Shown here piece after piece: positions 62,682 to 64,000 of a stretch of 64,000 nt of DNA. Numbering within the stretch: the first letter of the stretch is position 1; every line of letters begins with the position of its first letter. The DNA lies in NCBI GenBank assembly GCA_963575745.1, contig CAUYUJ010000669.1, positions 511,501 through 575,500 on the forward strand. The letters are read 5' to 3'. The position numbers and the translations under genes were made by a program. Under the pieces are notes generated by a model. It searched no databases and had not been told where the DNA came from. It saw only the letters and a program-made list of their open reading frames with translations. This DNA is from Prorocentrum cordatum (Eukaryota; Sar; Dinophyceae; Prorocentrales; Prorocentraceae).

Positions 62682-64000
62682 GACGGCGGGCTGCGCCGTG
62701 CCGCCACTGTTCCGCACAGCGTGGCGCTGCATAGTGACGCGGCGGGTATTGCAGGCACCTCGCTTGCAGCCGCTGTGGATGAGCAGCGCTGGCCGGGAAC
62801 GGCGCGCAGTCATGGCGAGCATTTTCCGCTGCCGCCGGATGTTCTGGAGCCGTTCGTGCCGAACGGTGGAGGCCAGCCCAAAGGGCTTTCGAAACGCGAG
62901 CAAATCGCGTGGCAGTTGCGCCAAGACCACCCGCTTCAATTGGAGGGCGTTTCCCTCGATGCGGACCTGGGCAGAGCCATCGGCTACGAGCTCGCGCATA
63001 GCGCCAGCGAGATCGACGCCGACCGCTCCAAGGCTTTGGCTTTCTGGAGCAGCAGAGCTGAGCAGCTACGCGATGCACAAGTCGCTTGGGCGAGCGACGC
63101 TGACCCAAGAATCCGACAGCTCGTGCTGGGCATTCACGGGCCCCTGGTTCGTGAGCTCTGCGAGGCCATGGGCTTCAAGGGCGTCGGCCTGGTCGATGCG
63201 CTGCAGCAGGGGTTCCCGTACGTGGGTTCGCTGCCCAAGACGCACGAGGCAGTGGTTGACGTTGTGCCCAAGGCGCTGGGGCGTTTGGACATCGAGGCCC
63301 TGCGCAACCAGCGCTGGATTATGAACCAGCACATTTTGGGCAGAGTGCGCGCCACTGGTTGGGATGGGGACATCTGGGCTCAGACGTCGGAGGACGCGCA
63401 GCGAGGCGCTATGTCTGAGCCAGTCCCGGTGGACCAGCTGGACCTTGGAGCGGCGACCCTTTCCAGGCGGCTGCCTGTGCGGGAGCAGCGTAGCCGTGGG
63501 TGGAAGACCCGCGTCGTGGACAACAAAACTGAATCGGGCGTCAACGAAGCATGCCGAGCTCAACAGAAGGTTGCGCACGATGGTCTGGACGTCCTCGTGC
63601 TGATGCTGTTGCAGTTCGCGCGGCACGCTGTGGCCCCGCGCATGTGGAAGCGCGACATCTCCCGTGCTTTCAGACGGTTGGCCATAGCAGCCCAGAACCT
63701 TGATCTCGCGTGGGTGGTCTTCTTGTACAAAGGCACCGCATGGGCTGCGCAGCATCTCGGGATGCCGTTCGGCACGACGTCCGCGGTGTACGCATGGCAC
63801 CGCGTTGGCGCAATGCTGCTGGCCGTCATCAGGAGGATCTGCCTGGCGCCGGCAGCCCGTTTCGTCGACGACTTCTTCGGCTGCTCGAAGGACGGCGTGT
63901 GCTGGACCGGCGGGGGGTGCCTCACAATCGTCTCGATGAATACCGGTCTCCCGTGCGCGAGGGAGAAGGACGCAGACGACGTCCTCGCCATGGTGGTCCT
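62682..64000 (+). CDS. Pol frame with reverse transcriptase, partial (runs off window)
   Basis: Frame 0 stays open for 439 codons from the UGA that ends ORF1 to the window edge; the first ATG in it is at 63168, 162 codons in. The N-terminal part is helical (GLSKREQIAWQLRQDHPLQL). RT motifs: TRVVDNKTESGVN (about 63511-63549), RDISRAFRRL with Asp at 63654 (motif A), MPFGTTSAVYAWHRV (63762-63806, motif B) and RFVDDFFG (FVDD 63861-63872, motif C). Both Asp residues of motif C are present. The F-V-D-D-F box and the FG-x-x-[SA]-A-V motif B fit RTs of the DIRS/Ngaro-like or related type common in dinoflagellates. Thumb, RNase H and any recombinase would lie beyond 64000. Confidence 0.75.

Noticed and set aside
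1-64000. tRNA, rRNA or snRNA genes
   Set aside because: Searched by eye for GGTTCRANNCC-type TPsiC arms and conserved rRNA segments; none found with a matching fold.

Overview
The window looks like nuclear DNA of a dinoflagellate. It is GC-rich and almost free of intact genes, and it is packed with simple-sequence tracts and decayed retroelements. The reverse-transcriptase (RT) and polyprotein families resemble those I know from dinoflagellate genomes. Two degenerate copies of the dinoflagellate spliced leader (DinoSL) sit just upstream of retroelement reading frames, a signature of retroposed trans-spliced mRNA. There are no operons, ribosome binding sites, tRNA or rRNA genes that I could support. 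The genus cannot be fixed from this sequence.

Layout. 1-2.46 kb: decayed fragment (copy A) of a very large Copia-like polyprotein. 2.5-7.3 kb: pyrimidine tract, palindromic 14-mers, then two unrecognised, frameshifted coding-like stretches. 7.3-24 kb: repeats, including 15-18-bp, 44-bp, 7-bp and 77-bp arrays, a 0.82-kb tandem array, a 104-bp palindrome, a telomere-like patch and a ~290-bp dispersed repeat present twice in inverse orientation. One minus-strand zinc-ribbon ORF1 relic lies at 21.6-22.4 kb. 25-31.6 kb: LINE pieces (ORF1-like, then an endonuclease relic behind a DinoSL-like site). 31.6-43.04 kb: copy B of the Copia-like element, with Gag, a Tpt1/KptA-like domain, a RING-H2 finger, a retropepsin-like domain, an unknown domain, a methyltransferase-like domain, a zinc finger and the integrase zinc-binding module. 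It is cut off before the integrase core. 43-45.6 kb: PIF1-like helicase pseudogene. 48.1-50.2 kb: non-LTR-type RT pseudogene. 50.2-52.1 kb: microsatellites and a ~310-bp tandem array. 52.5-54.7 kb: minus-strand relic ending in a tyrosine-recombinase-like N-terminus. 55.1-59.2 kb: a nearly complete but frameshifted LINE. 61.27-64.0 kb: the only well-preserved element, with a DinoSL relict, an intact ORF1, one in-frame UGA and an open RT frame that runs off the window.

None of these genes forms a host pathway. The most unusual signals are a 14-nt RNA hairpin motif (5-bp stem, often a GNRA-type loop) repeated about 24 times, always in sense and in codon phase, along the Copia-like element, and the accessory domains (2'-phosphotransferase-like, RING, methyltransferase-like) in its polyprotein. 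Family assignments come from recognising motifs by eye; no database search was run.
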